64,000 nucleotides of DNA from Acholeplasmatales bacterium (GTDB taxonomy: Bacteria; Bacillota_I; Bacilli_A; Acholeplasmatales; Anaeroplasmataceae). This document shows, piece after piece, positions 25,056 through 33,941 of the stretch. Every line of letters begins with the position of its first letter. Positions within the stretch are counted from its first letter, which is position 1. The translations under genes and the position numbers were made by a program. The notes below the pieces were generated by a model that worked only from the letters and a program-made list of their open reading frames with translations, did not search any database and had not been told where the DNA came from. Where the stretch lies: NCBI GenBank assembly GCA_900767915.1, contig CAAGAX010000015.1:61504-125503 (forward strand), read 5' to 3'.

Positions 25056-27635
25056 ATGGATAAAAATTTAGAAAAACTAAAGGAAAGCTATGAAACTGAT
25101 TTTGTAAATGGCTTATCAACAAATGCTGTAAAGAAAAATAGGGTTAAGTTTGGAACAAATATTCTTGAGGAAAAGAAAAAACAAAGCTTATTTATAAAAT
25201 TTTTATTAGAATTTAAGGATATTCTTATAATTATTTTATTAATTGCAGCTATAGTATCAGTTATTGTAGATCCAAAGGAATTTGTAGATAGTATTATTAT
25301 CTTAGTTGTAGTAATTGTTAATGCCCTATTAGGAGTAATTCAAGAAAATAAGGCTGAGAAAAGCCTAGAGTCTTTAAAAAAATTAACCATCAATAAAACA
25401 AAGGTCTATAGAGATGGAATATTAAAAACGATTGATTCAACCGATATTGTATGTGGGGATATTATTTATGTAGAAGCAGGAGATAGTATTTCAAGTGATG
25501 CAGTAATTATTGAATCTAGTAATTTAAAGGTTCTAGAATCAGCATTAACGGGAGAATCAGTTTCTGTAGAAAAGGATAACACTTATGTTAGTAGTGAATT
25601 AGCATTGGGTGATAGAAAAAATACTTTATTTTCAGGAACCTATGTAACTAATGGTCATGCTAAAGCCATCGTTATAAATGTAGGAATGAATACTGAAATT
25701 GGTAAAATTGCAGGTATGCTTAATAATGATAAGGAAATGCTTACACCTTTACAAAATAAGCTTAAAACAGTAGGTGCATTAATAGGAATATTAGCTTTAG
25801 TTATTTGCTTTATTGTTTTTATATTAGAAATGATAGGTGCTAATGATTGGAGTAATCCTTTAAGCTATATTAATTCATTTAAAAGTGCTGTTGCATTAGC
25901 TGTAGCAGCTATTCCAGAGGGATTAGCTACTGTTGTTACTATAGTTCTTGCAATTGGTGTGTCTAAGATGAGTAAGGAAAATGCGATTGTAAAAAAACTA
26001 CCTGCAGTAGAAACATTAGGTTCTACTAATGTTGTATGTAGTGATAAAACAGGAACATTAACTCAAAATAAAATGACTGTATTAAAGCTATATGATAAAA
26101 TTAATTATTCTAATGTAGAGGATTTTAATAATAAAAAGCTAATTAGTTATTTTGCAATATGCTGTGATGCTAAGATAGATAGTGATGGAAATAGAATTGG
26201 TGACCCTACTGAGCTTGCCTTAATTGATATGAATAATAAATATGGCTTAGATATTTCTAATATAGATAGAATATTAGATTATCCATTTGATAGTGATAGA
26301 AAGCTTATGACAACAGTTATAAAGGAAAATAACGAATATATAGCTATAACTAAGGGAGCTTTAGATTCTATAATTGATAAATGTATAAATCCAATGTATG
26401 AAAAGAATAAAGCTATATTAATAAATGAGCAAATGTCAAATGAAGCTTTAAGAGTTTTAGCTATTGGAATAAAAGTTTATAACCACTTACCTAAACTAGA
26501 AGAATTAGAGAATGAAATGGAATTTTTAGGACTTTCAGGAATGATTGATCCTGCAAGAGAAGAGGTAAAAGAATCAATTAGACTTGCAACTGAAGCTGGA
26601 ATTAAAACAGTAATGATTACAGGTGATCATATTATAACAGCTAAGGCTATAGCTAAAGATTTAGGAATAATGCATAAAAATGATAAAGCAATTACTTCAC
26701 TTGAACTAGATAAGCTTAGTGATGAGTATTTAAAAGAGCATATTAATGAATACAGTGTTTTTGCAAGAGTAGCACCTAAGGATAAGGTTAGAATAGTTGA
26801 GGCATGGCAGAAAAATGGAAGTATTGTTGCTATGACAGGAGATGGAGTTAATGATGCCCCTGCTCTTAAAAAGGCTGATATTGGATGTGCTATGGGTATT
26901 ACAGGTACTGATGTAGCAAAGGAAGCAGCTGATATGATTTTAACTGATGATAATTTTTCTACTATTATTAAAGCTGTTAAAGAGGGTAGAGGAGTTTATA
27001 GAAATATTCAAAATTGTGTTAAATATCTATTGTCTAGTAATATAGGTGAGGTATTAACAATATTTATTGCTTCATTAGTTCAAGCTTTTGGATATGATTT
27101 AGGAATTCCTTTATTGCCAATTCATTTATTATGGATTAATCTTGTTACAGATTCACTTCCTGCTTTTGGAATTGCCATGGAAGAAATAGATGATGAGGTA
27201 ATGAAAAATAAACCAAGAGGAAAAAATGAATCATTCTTTTCTAATGGACTAGGGTTAAAAATTGCAATAGAGGGATTAATAATTGGCTTTTGTAGCCTAG
27301 GAAGCTATATGATTGGACATTTTATCTTTAAAAATGAAGTAGCAGCTCAAACAATGGCATTTTTGACATTGTCATCTACTCAGCTATTCCATGCTTATAA
27401 TGTAAAGAGTAATCATACAATATTTAGACGTAATACATTTAATAATAAATTTATGATATTTGCCTTTATTGTAGGCTTTATATTACAATTATTTGTTATC
27501 TATTGTCCTTTTATAAATAGTGTCTTTAGTTTAACTCCATTAAATGCTATAGAATTAATTGTTTCATTAAGCTTAGCATTAGTTATTGTTGTTATAATGG
27601 AAATTACTAAATTTTTAAAAAATAAAAATAGGTAA
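25056..27635 (+). CDS. P-type cation ATPase, Ca2+/Mn2+ type (PacL-like)
   Basis: 859 aa P2-type ATPase. Short N-terminal cation-ATPase domain, actuator with ALTGES, ion-site motif IPEGL in the fourth membrane helix, phosphorylation site CSDKTGTLTQ (Asp330), TGD and GDGVND hinge motifs, and sixth-helix NLVTDSLPA, which provides Asn/Asp ion ligands as in Ca2+ pumps. No Cys-Pro-Cys, so not a heavy-metal P1B pump. The Mn2+ riboswitch in its leader strongly suggests that it expels excess Mn2+ (possibly Ca2+ too). CAGGAGG lies 7 bases before the ATG. Monocistronic; the next gene has its own promoter. Confidence 0.92.
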   Translation: MDKNLEKLKESYETDFVNGLSTNAVKKNRVKFGTNILEEKKKQSLFIKFLLEFKDILIIILLIAAIVSVIVDPKEFVDSIIILVVVIVNALLGVIQENKAEKSLESLKKLTINKTKVYRDGILKTIDSTDIVCGDIIYVEAGDSISSDAVIIESSNLKVLESALTGESVSVEKDNTYVSSELALGDRKNTLFSGTYVTNGHAKAIVINVGMNTEIGKIAGMLNNDKEMLTPLQNKLKTVGALIGILALVICFIVFILEMIGANDWSNPLSYINSFKSAVALAVAAIPEGLATVVTIVLAIGVSKMSKENAIVKKLPAVETLGSTNVVCSDKTGTLTQNKMTVLKLYDKINYSNVEDFNNKKLISYFAICCDAKIDSDGNRIGDPTELALIDMNNKYGLDISNIDRILDYPFDSDRKLMTTVIKENNEYIAITKGALDSIIDKCINPMYEKNKAILINEQMSNEALRVLAIGIKVYNHLPKLEELENEMEFLGLSGMIDPAREEVKESIRLATEAGIKTVMITGDHIITAKAIAKDLGIMHKNDKAITSLELDKLSDEYLKEHINEYSVFARVAPKDKVRIVEAWQKNGSIVAMTGDGVNDAPALKKADIGCAMGITGTDVAKEAADMILTDDNFSTIIKAVKEGRGVYRNIQNCVKYLLSSNIGEVLTIFIASLVQAFGYDLGIPLLPIHLLWINLVTDSLPAFGIAMEEIDDEVMKNKPRGKNESFFSNGLGLKIAIEGLIIGFCSLGSYMIGHFIFKNEVAAQTMAFLTLSSTQLFHAYNVKSNHTIFRRNTFNNKFMIFAFIVGFILQLFVIYCPFINSVFSLTPLNAIELIVSLSLALVIVVIMEITKFLKNKNR

Positions 27636-27656
27636 TTTTTAAATTTTCTTTTTTCA

Positions 27657-27685
27657 TTGATTCTAATAAATGTTTATTATATAAT
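27657..27685 (+). promoter_or_regulatory. Promoter of the glycoside hydrolase operon
   Basis: TTGATT (27657-27662), 17-bp spacer, TATAAT (27680-27685), 57 bases before the GH2 ATG. No cre-like box was noticed here. Confidence 0.6.
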
Positions 27686-27742
27686 TTAGTAAAGGCTAAC
27701 AATTTTATAATTAAATATTATAAAGGTGAAAAGGAGAATACA

Positions 27743-30046
27743 ATGAGAAAACAATTTTTGAATTATGATTGGTTTTTCAAAGAAAAGTATGAAGAGGGAG
27801 ATTTAGCTTTAAATAATTATTCTAATTTTATTAAGGTTAATATTCCTCATACTAATAAAGAGGTACCATTAAATAATTTTGACTCTACTATATCTAATAT
27901 TGTTTCAATTTATAAAAAAAATATTAATATTGAATCACTTGATTATGATAATATTTTAGTTTTTGAAGGCGTAGGCCATAGAACATACGTTTATGTTAAT
28001 GGTAAATTAGTTTATACTCATTATTGTGGATATACAGAATTTAAGATTAATTTAAATGAAAATGGTCATATTGGAGAAAATGAAATAGCTTTGGTTGTTG
28101 ATTCAAATGAAGTAGATCAGCCTCCATTTGGCTTTGTTATTGATTATTTATGCTTTGGCGGAATTTATAGAAATGTTTATTTAGATGTAGTAAATAAATG
28201 CCATATTAATAATTATTATTTTCATCATGACCATGAAAAGATATATATTGATTATGAGTTATCAAAAGATGATGATGTTATAATTGAAGCAATTATTAAA
28301 GATTCAAATTCTTTATTTAAGCTAAGTGCTAAAAATAAGGAAGAATTATCTTGTAAGCTTCCTGATGTAGTATTATGGGATATAGATAATCCTCATTTAT
28401 ACAATTTATCATTAAAAATAATAAAAAATAATAATATTATTGATGAAATAAATGATTATATTGGCTTTAGATATATTGAATTTAAGGAAAATGGCTTTTA
28501 TTTAAATGGAAAGCAAGTTAAAATTAGAGGCTTAAATAGACATCAATCTTATCCTTATGTTGGATATGCAATGCCAAAAAGCTGCCAATATGAGGATGCA
28601 AATATATTGAAAAATGAATTATGTGTAAATGCAGTAAGAACATCACATTATCCAGATAGTCCTGATTTTTTAAGAGCCTGTGATGAATTAGGTTTACTTG
28701 TTTTTGAAGAAATTCCTGGTTGGCAGCATATTGGTGATAAAAAATGGCAGGATAAGGCTATTAATAATGTAAGAGATATGATTATAAGAGATAGAAATCA
28801 TCCATCTATTATTTTATGGGGAGTTAGAATTAATGAATCTGGAGATAATCATGATTTTTATGAGAAAACAAATGAGGTGGCTCATTCTTTAGATAAATAT
28901 CGTTTGACTGGTGGAGTAAGATGTCAAATGCATTCTGAGCTTTTAGAGGATGTTTATACATATAATGATTTTGTATGTACAAATAAAGGAATTTCTTTAA
29001 GAAAAAAAGAAGAGGTAACAAATTCAAAAAAGTCATATTTAGTATCTGAATATGGTGGACATATGATGCCTACTAAATCCTATGATAGTGAAACAAGAAG
29101 AACAGATGTATGCTTATTACATGCAAATGTTTTAAAGGCTGCAGCTAATGATGATAAGATTTTAGGTACATTTGGATGGTGTTTTAGTGATTATAATACT
29201 CATATGGATTTTGGAAGTGGAGATTTGATTTGCCATCATGGAGTAATGGATATTTTTAGAAATCCTAAATATTCAAGCTATCCTTATAAAACTATGAGTA
29301 AAAAGCCATATTTAGAGATTACTTCAAACTTTAATATCGGTGAATATGATGGTGGATATATTAGATATTTTTCTATTATGACAAATTGTAGTAAGGTGGA
29401 AATGTATCATAATGATTTATTAGTATCTACTTATGATAATTTAAATGGTGACTTTAATGGTTGCTTTAAAGTGGATGATATTTTAGGTGATACTTTAATT
29501 AAGCTTGAAAAAAAGACTTTAGAGGAATCTAATTATTTAAAGGAAATAGTAAAGCTATTACTTAAGTATGATGGTATTATTAGAGATGAGATTAAAGAAA
29601 AATATCCTCTTAATGATATTAATGAAGCTTGGCAATATTATGGTAAATATGTATCAAATTGGGGAAGTCATCCTACTCCATTTATATTTAAGGGATATAT
29701 TAATAATAAGCTTGTTATAGAAAAGGTTAAGGGATATCAATATATTGATTATATTGATGTAAGAACTTCTAGTAATACATTACATACTAAGGATTCTTAT
29801 GATGTATTAAGATTAACACTAGAGGCAATAGGAACCTTAGGTAATAGAGTTGATTATGCTTTTGATTCTTTTGTTATTGATGTATCTGATGAGCTTGAGG
29901 TTATTGGAGATAATATTGTTTCATTAATTGCTGGAGTTAGATCTATTTATATTAAATCTAAGGCTAAGAGTGGTATTGGTAAAATAAAAATAAAATCTAG
30001 TAGATTTAAAAATATTGAATTATTAGTTAATATAGTTGGAGATTAA
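27743..30046 (+). CDS. Glycoside hydrolase family 2 (beta-galactosidase-like)
   Basis: 767 aa. GH2 layout: N-terminal sugar-binding jelly roll, immunoglobulin-like domain, TIM barrel, then C-terminal beta domains. The general acid/base is Glu365 (WGVRINES) and the nucleophile Glu436 (YLVSEYGGHM), preceded by the GH2 hallmark IRGLNRHQ. No signal peptide, so it acts inside the cell on imported oligosaccharides. The neighbouring GH53 galactanase and GalT/GalK favour beta-galactosidase on galacto-oligosaccharides, but beta-glucuronidase or other GH2 activity cannot be excluded. Followed 3 bases later by the GH13 gene. AAGGAG precedes the ATG. Confidence 0.88.
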   Translation: MRKQFLNYDWFFKEKYEEGDLALNNYSNFIKVNIPHTNKEVPLNNFDSTISNIVSIYKKNINIESLDYDNILVFEGVGHRTYVYVNGKLVYTHYCGYTEFKINLNENGHIGENEIALVVDSNEVDQPPFGFVIDYLCFGGIYRNVYLDVVNKCHINNYYFHHDHEKIYIDYELSKDDDVIIEAIIKDSNSLFKLSAKNKEELSCKLPDVVLWDIDNPHLYNLSLKIIKNNNIIDEINDYIGFRYIEFKENGFYLNGKQVKIRGLNRHQSYPYVGYAMPKSCQYEDANILKNELCVNAVRTSHYPDSPDFLRACDELGLLVFEEIPGWQHIGDKKWQDKAINNVRDMIIRDRNHPSIILWGVRINESGDNHDFYEKTNEVAHSLDKYRLTGGVRCQMHSELLEDVYTYNDFVCTNKGISLRKKEEVTNSKKSYLVSEYGGHMMPTKSYDSETRRTDVCLLHANVLKAAANDDKILGTFGWCFSDYNTHMDFGSGDLICHHGVMDIFRNPKYSSYPYKTMSKKPYLEITSNFNIGEYDGGYIRYFSIMTNCSKVEMYHNDLLVSTYDNLNGDFNGCFKVDDILGDTLIKLEKKTLEESNYLKEIVKLLLKYDGIIRDEIKEKYPLNDINEAWQYYGKYVSNWGSHPTPFIFKGYINNKLVIEKVKGYQYIDYIDVRTSSNTLHTKDSYDVLRLTLEAIGTLGNRVDYAFDSFVIDVSDELEVIGDNIVSLIAGVRSIYIKSKAKSGIGKIKIKSSRFKNIELLVNIVGD

Positions 30047-30048
30047 TT

Positions 30049-31680
30049 ATGAAAAAGAAAAAATTATATTTATCATTATTTTTAATGTTGGGATTAACAT
30101 TAGCATCATGTAGTAGTGGAAATGATAATACTACAAGTGATAGTAAAGTTGAAGAAAATGAATATATTATAAATGATGAGGGATTAAAATTAAGTAGTAA
30201 ATCAAATGGAAATCAAACATTTTATGAAATATTTGTTGGTGCGTTTTCTGATTCTAATGGAGATGGAATTGGGGATTTAAGAGGAGTAATTAATAGGCTT
30301 GATTATTTGAATGATGGTGATCCTAATTCAGGAAAAAGCTTAGGAGTTACTGGTATTTGGCTTATGCCTATTTTTAAATCATCATCATATCATAAATATG
30401 ATGTCACTGATTATTATACAGTTGATAGCACATATGGCACTAATGATGATTTAATTGAATTAGCTAAAAAATGTCATGAAAGAGGTATTACTTTAATTCT
30501 TGATTTACCTATTAATCATACTTCAACTTCTAATGAATGGTTTTCTAATTTTAAGAATGCTTTAGCTAATGAGGATTTCTCTAATCAATATGCTGATTTT
30601 TATTCATTTTGTGGTAAAAATGAAGGCCTTCAGGGAAGAACAACAAAGGAATTATCAGGTACTAATTATAAATATGAATGTAACTTTGATACATCTATGC
30701 CAGAACTTAACTTTGATAATGATTTAGTTAGAGAGGAAACTTTAAATATAGCAAAATATTGGATGAGTATGGGCATTGATGGCTTTAGATTTGATGCGGC
30801 GAAATATATTTATTATGAATCAAGTCAAAAGACCATTGATTTTTGGAAGTGGTATACTTCTGAGCTTAAGAAAATAAAATCAAATGTATATCTTGTTGGT
30901 GAGGTTTGGGATGGAGAAGGAATTGTTCAAAGCTATTATCAGGCAATGACATGCTTTAATTTCTCTTTTTCTCAAGCGGAGGGATATATATCACAGGCTG
31001 CAAAGAGTGGTAATGTTAATTCCTATATTAACCAATTAATTGGAAATTATAAGGAATGTAATAAGTATTGTGAAAACCCAGTTTTAGCTCCATTTATTGC
31101 AAATCATGATACAGATAGAGCAGCGGGATATTTAACTCCTTCTAGTGGCAATGCTTATTCAGCTGCAAATTTATTATTAATGTCTCCAGGTACTCCATTT
31201 ATTTATTATGGTGAAGAAATTGGTATGAAGGGCTCTAAAGGAGGCGCTAATACTGATAGTAATAGACGTTTAGCTATGCTATGGGGAGATAATGATACTG
31301 TTAAAGATCCTATAGGTTCAACTTATGATAAGTCTAAACAAATAAATGGTACTGTAAATAATCAAATTAAAGAAGCAAGCAGCTTATATAATCATTATAA
31401 GAAGCTTATTATGATGAGAAATAGAAATCCAGAAATCACTAACGGAATATATACTAATTTAAATTTAAAAGATAATGCATCTGTTGGTGGATTTATTGCC
31501 GAGTATAATGGTTCTTCATGTATTGTAATACATAATACATCTGATGAAGAGGCTTCTGTTGATATTTCAAATTATAAGGAATACAAAATTAATTCTTATG
31601 CTGGATTAGGTAATGCTAAGCTAGAAAATGGTAATTTAACTATTGGCAAGAAGACTACTGTTATTCTAAGAAAGGATTAA
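30049..31680 (+). CDS. GH13 alpha-amylase family lipoprotein
   Basis: 543 aa. Lipoprotein signal peptide with lipobox LASC (Cys near 21), so anchored outside the cell. GH13 barrel with all catalytic residues: nucleophile Asp249 (GFRFDAAK), acid/base Glu285 (LVGEVWDG) and stabiliser Asp354 (ANHDTDRA); a C-terminal beta domain follows. The early motif YEIFVGAFSDSNGDGIGDL is typical of amylases and neopullulanase-like enzymes. It would cut starch or maltodextrin at the surface for the nearby importer. Translationally coupled to the GH2 gene and followed 5 bases later by the GH53 gene. Confidence 0.92.
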   Translation: MKKKKLYLSLFLMLGLTLASCSSGNDNTTSDSKVEENEYIINDEGLKLSSKSNGNQTFYEIFVGAFSDSNGDGIGDLRGVINRLDYLNDGDPNSGKSLGVTGIWLMPIFKSSSYHKYDVTDYYTVDSTYGTNDDLIELAKKCHERGITLILDLPINHTSTSNEWFSNFKNALANEDFSNQYADFYSFCGKNEGLQGRTTKELSGTNYKYECNFDTSMPELNFDNDLVREETLNIAKYWMSMGIDGFRFDAAKYIYYESSQKTIDFWKWYTSELKKIKSNVYLVGEVWDGEGIVQSYYQAMTCFNFSFSQAEGYISQAAKSGNVNSYINQLIGNYKECNKYCENPVLAPFIANHDTDRAAGYLTPSSGNAYSAANLLLMSPGTPFIYYGEEIGMKGSKGGANTDSNRRLAMLWGDNDTVKDPIGSTYDKSKQINGTVNNQIKEASSLYNHYKKLIMMRNRNPEITNGIYTNLNLKDNASVGGFIAEYNGSSCIVIHNTSDEEASVDISNYKEYKINSYAGLGNAKLENGNLTIGKKTTVILRKD

Positions 31681-31685
31681 TATAG

Positions 31686-33629
31686 ATGAAAATTAAAAGT
31701 AAAATAATAGGTTTATTTTTTGCTATATTAATATTTTCATTAGCTTCATGTAAAAATTCATCAGGAATTAAATCTGATTATTTATATGTTAATAAGGTTG
31801 AGAATTATAAGGATAATTTTATTAATGGAATGGATGTATCAGAGGTAATAAGCTTAGAGAAAAGTGGTGTAAAGTATTATAATTACAATGGTGAAGAAGA
31901 GGATGTATTAAAGATTTTTTCTGATAATGGAATAAATTATATACGTGTTCGAGTTTGGAATGATCCATTTGACAAAGAAGGAAATGGCTTTGGTGGAGGA
32001 AATTGTAATATTGATACAGCTATAGAGCTTGGTAAAAGAGCAACTAAATATGGAATGAAGCTTTTAGTTGATTTTCATTATTCAGACTTTTGGGCTGACC
32101 CTTCTAAGCAAAGTTCCCCTAGAGCTTGGCTTAATATGGATATAGAAGAAAAAAGTAATGCAATATATCAATATACAAGGGATTCATTACAAAAGCTTTT
32201 AGATAATAACATTGATGTTGGTATGGTTCAAATTGGTAATGAAATAAATAATGGTCTTGCAGGAGAAACTGCTTGGGTTAATAGAGCCAGTTTAATGATA
32301 AAAGCTTCAAAGGCTGTAAGAGAGGTTACTCCAAAGGCTAAAATTGCTGTCCATTTTGCAAATCCTGAAAAAGTAGGAAGCTATCAAAACTATGCAAGTG
32401 AGCTTGAATATTATAAAGTTGATTATGATATTTTTGCGTCTAGCTATTATCCATATTGGCATGGCTCATTAGAAAATCTTCAAAATGTATTAGATGATAT
32501 TTCTGATAAATATAATAAGGATACATTAGTAGTGGAAACAAGCTATGCTTATACAACAAATGATACAGATTACTTTGCAAATACTATTTCAGATGGTGGT
32601 ACTTTTGATAAGCCTTATCAATATACTATTCAAGGCCAGGCATCACAAATAAGAGATGTAATACAAACTGTATGTAATATGAAGCGTGGAATTGGTGTAT
32701 TTTATTGGGAAGGAGCATGGATATCTGTTGGTGATAATTATGAAAATAATAAAGCCAAATGGGAAAAGTATGGCTCAGGATGGGCAAGCTCCTATTCAGT
32801 TATTTACGATCCTACTGATGCTGGAAAGTATTATGGTGGTTCTGCAGTAGATAATCAAGCTTTTTTTGATGAGAATGGTAAGGTATTAGAGTCTTTAAAG
32901 GTATTTGAATTATGTAAAACAGGTAATATTGTTGAAAAAAGAGCGGATTCTATTGAAGATACAAATTTAGTATTTGATTTGAATGGAGAGATATCATTCC
33001 CTAATAAGGTTACTGCAATAATGAATGATGGATCAAAAGAAGAATTAGAAGTTGTATGGGAAAATATTAATAGTGATGAGCTTAAAAATGGTGGAGTGAA
33101 AAAATATTCATTTACTGGTACATCAGGTGGATTGACCGCTAAGCTATTTATATCTATGATTGAATATAATTATATTAATAATTACAGCTTTGAAGAGGGA
33201 AATAAGTACTGGGTTATTAATGATATTTCAAAGCGTAATCAAGAATTAGGTATAGAGGATAAGTCTACTGATTCATTAAGTGGAACTAAGCATGTTTATT
33301 ATTGGAGCCCTGGAACTGATAATGTTGAATTTAGTGTAGAACAAAAGATATCTAATCTTCCTACAGGTAAATATAAATATAGTATTTCTATTATGGGTGG
33401 AGATTGTGGAGATACAGATATTTATTTATACGTTAAAGTAAATGGAAAAATTTTAGTTCAAAAAACTTTAGCAATTAGTGGCTATGGAAACTGGGATACT
33501 AAGGTAACTGATCCTTTTGATTATAAAGCTAGTGATGAAATCATAGTAGGAATTTATGTTAAGTGTAAAGGGGAAGGCAATGGAGCATGGGGAAAAATAG
33601 ATGATGCTCTTTTGAATTCAGTTAAATAA
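31686..33629 (+). CDS. GH53 endo-beta-1,4-galactanase lipoprotein
   Basis: 647 aa. Lipobox LASC (Cys near 22). GH53 barrel: starts with GMDVSEV, the RVRVWNDPFD motif, VDFHYSDFWADP; acid/base Glu186 (QIGNEINNG) and nucleophile Glu284 (VVETSYAY). After the barrel (about 400) comes an Ig-like repeat (VTAIMNDGSKEEL...) and a C-terminal beta-sandwich, carbohydrate-binding-like region (about 500-647). It would release galacto-oligosaccharides from pectic type I arabinogalactan at the cell surface, matching GH2 and GalT/GalK in the same locus. Last gene of its operon, closed by a strong terminator. Confidence 0.93.
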   Translation: MKIKSKIIGLFFAILIFSLASCKNSSGIKSDYLYVNKVENYKDNFINGMDVSEVISLEKSGVKYYNYNGEEEDVLKIFSDNGINYIRVRVWNDPFDKEGNGFGGGNCNIDTAIELGKRATKYGMKLLVDFHYSDFWADPSKQSSPRAWLNMDIEEKSNAIYQYTRDSLQKLLDNNIDVGMVQIGNEINNGLAGETAWVNRASLMIKASKAVREVTPKAKIAVHFANPEKVGSYQNYASELEYYKVDYDIFASSYYPYWHGSLENLQNVLDDISDKYNKDTLVVETSYAYTTNDTDYFANTISDGGTFDKPYQYTIQGQASQIRDVIQTVCNMKRGIGVFYWEGAWISVGDNYENNKAKWEKYGSGWASSYSVIYDPTDAGKYYGGSAVDNQAFFDENGKVLESLKVFELCKTGNIVEKRADSIEDTNLVFDLNGEISFPNKVTAIMNDGSKEELEVVWENINSDELKNGGVKKYSFTGTSGGLTAKLFISMIEYNYINNYSFEEGNKYWVINDISKRNQELGIEDKSTDSLSGTKHVYYWSPGTDNVEFSVEQKISNLPTGKYKYSISIMGGDCGDTDIYLYVKVNGKILVQKTLAISGYGNWDTKVTDPFDYKASDEIIVGIYVKCKGEGNGAWGKIDDALLNSVK

Positions 33630-33635
33630 ACATAT

Positions 33636-33669
33636 GAGTATACGAAAAAACTTCGTATACTCTTTTTTT
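33636..33669 (+). terminator. Terminator of the glycoside hydrolase operon
   Basis: Perfect 11-bp stem GAGTATACGAA/TTCGTATACTC, 5-base loop, seven T. Confidence 0.92.
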
Positions 33670-33741
33670 CGAAAATATTACTAAATTTTTTCGATAAAAA
33701 TTATTCAATTTTGATTTGTTTAGATAATAATAAAATTTCTA

Positions 33742-33769
33742 TTGACTTTAAAAATATTAAAGTTATAAT
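33742..33769 (+). promoter_or_regulatory. Promoter of the oligosaccharide importer
   Basis: TTGACT (33742-33747), 16-bp spacer, TATAAT (33764-33769). The long leader that follows (about 165 bases) carries two cre-like boxes. Confidence 0.7.
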
Positions 33770-33787
33770 TTAAGTAACAAAAGGCGT

Positions 33788-33801
33788 TGAAACCGCTATC
33801 A
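33788..33801 (+). promoter_or_regulatory. cre-like box 1 (CcpA)
   Basis: TGAAACCGCTATCA fits the catabolite-response element TGNAANCGNWNNCA at every defined position. It lies about 12 bases past the expected transcription start, a position where CcpA acts as a roadblock. Confidence 0.6.
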
Positions 33802-33887
33802 TTTAAGAGAAATTAAATAGATTTTTTGATTTGAATTAGTTTTTTAGCCTTTAAAATTCAGTCATAAAATTATTTTATTAAGTAGAA

Positions 33888-33901
33888 TGTAAGCGTTTTA
33901 A
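33888..33901 (+). promoter_or_regulatory. cre-like box 2 (CcpA)
   Basis: TGTAAGCGTTTTAA matches the cre core with one mismatch near the end. It sits in the leader 40 bases before the binding-protein ATG. Confidence 0.45.
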
Positions 33902-33941
33902 TACTTTTCCAAAAAAAATAAAAAAAAGGAGAATTTAAAAA

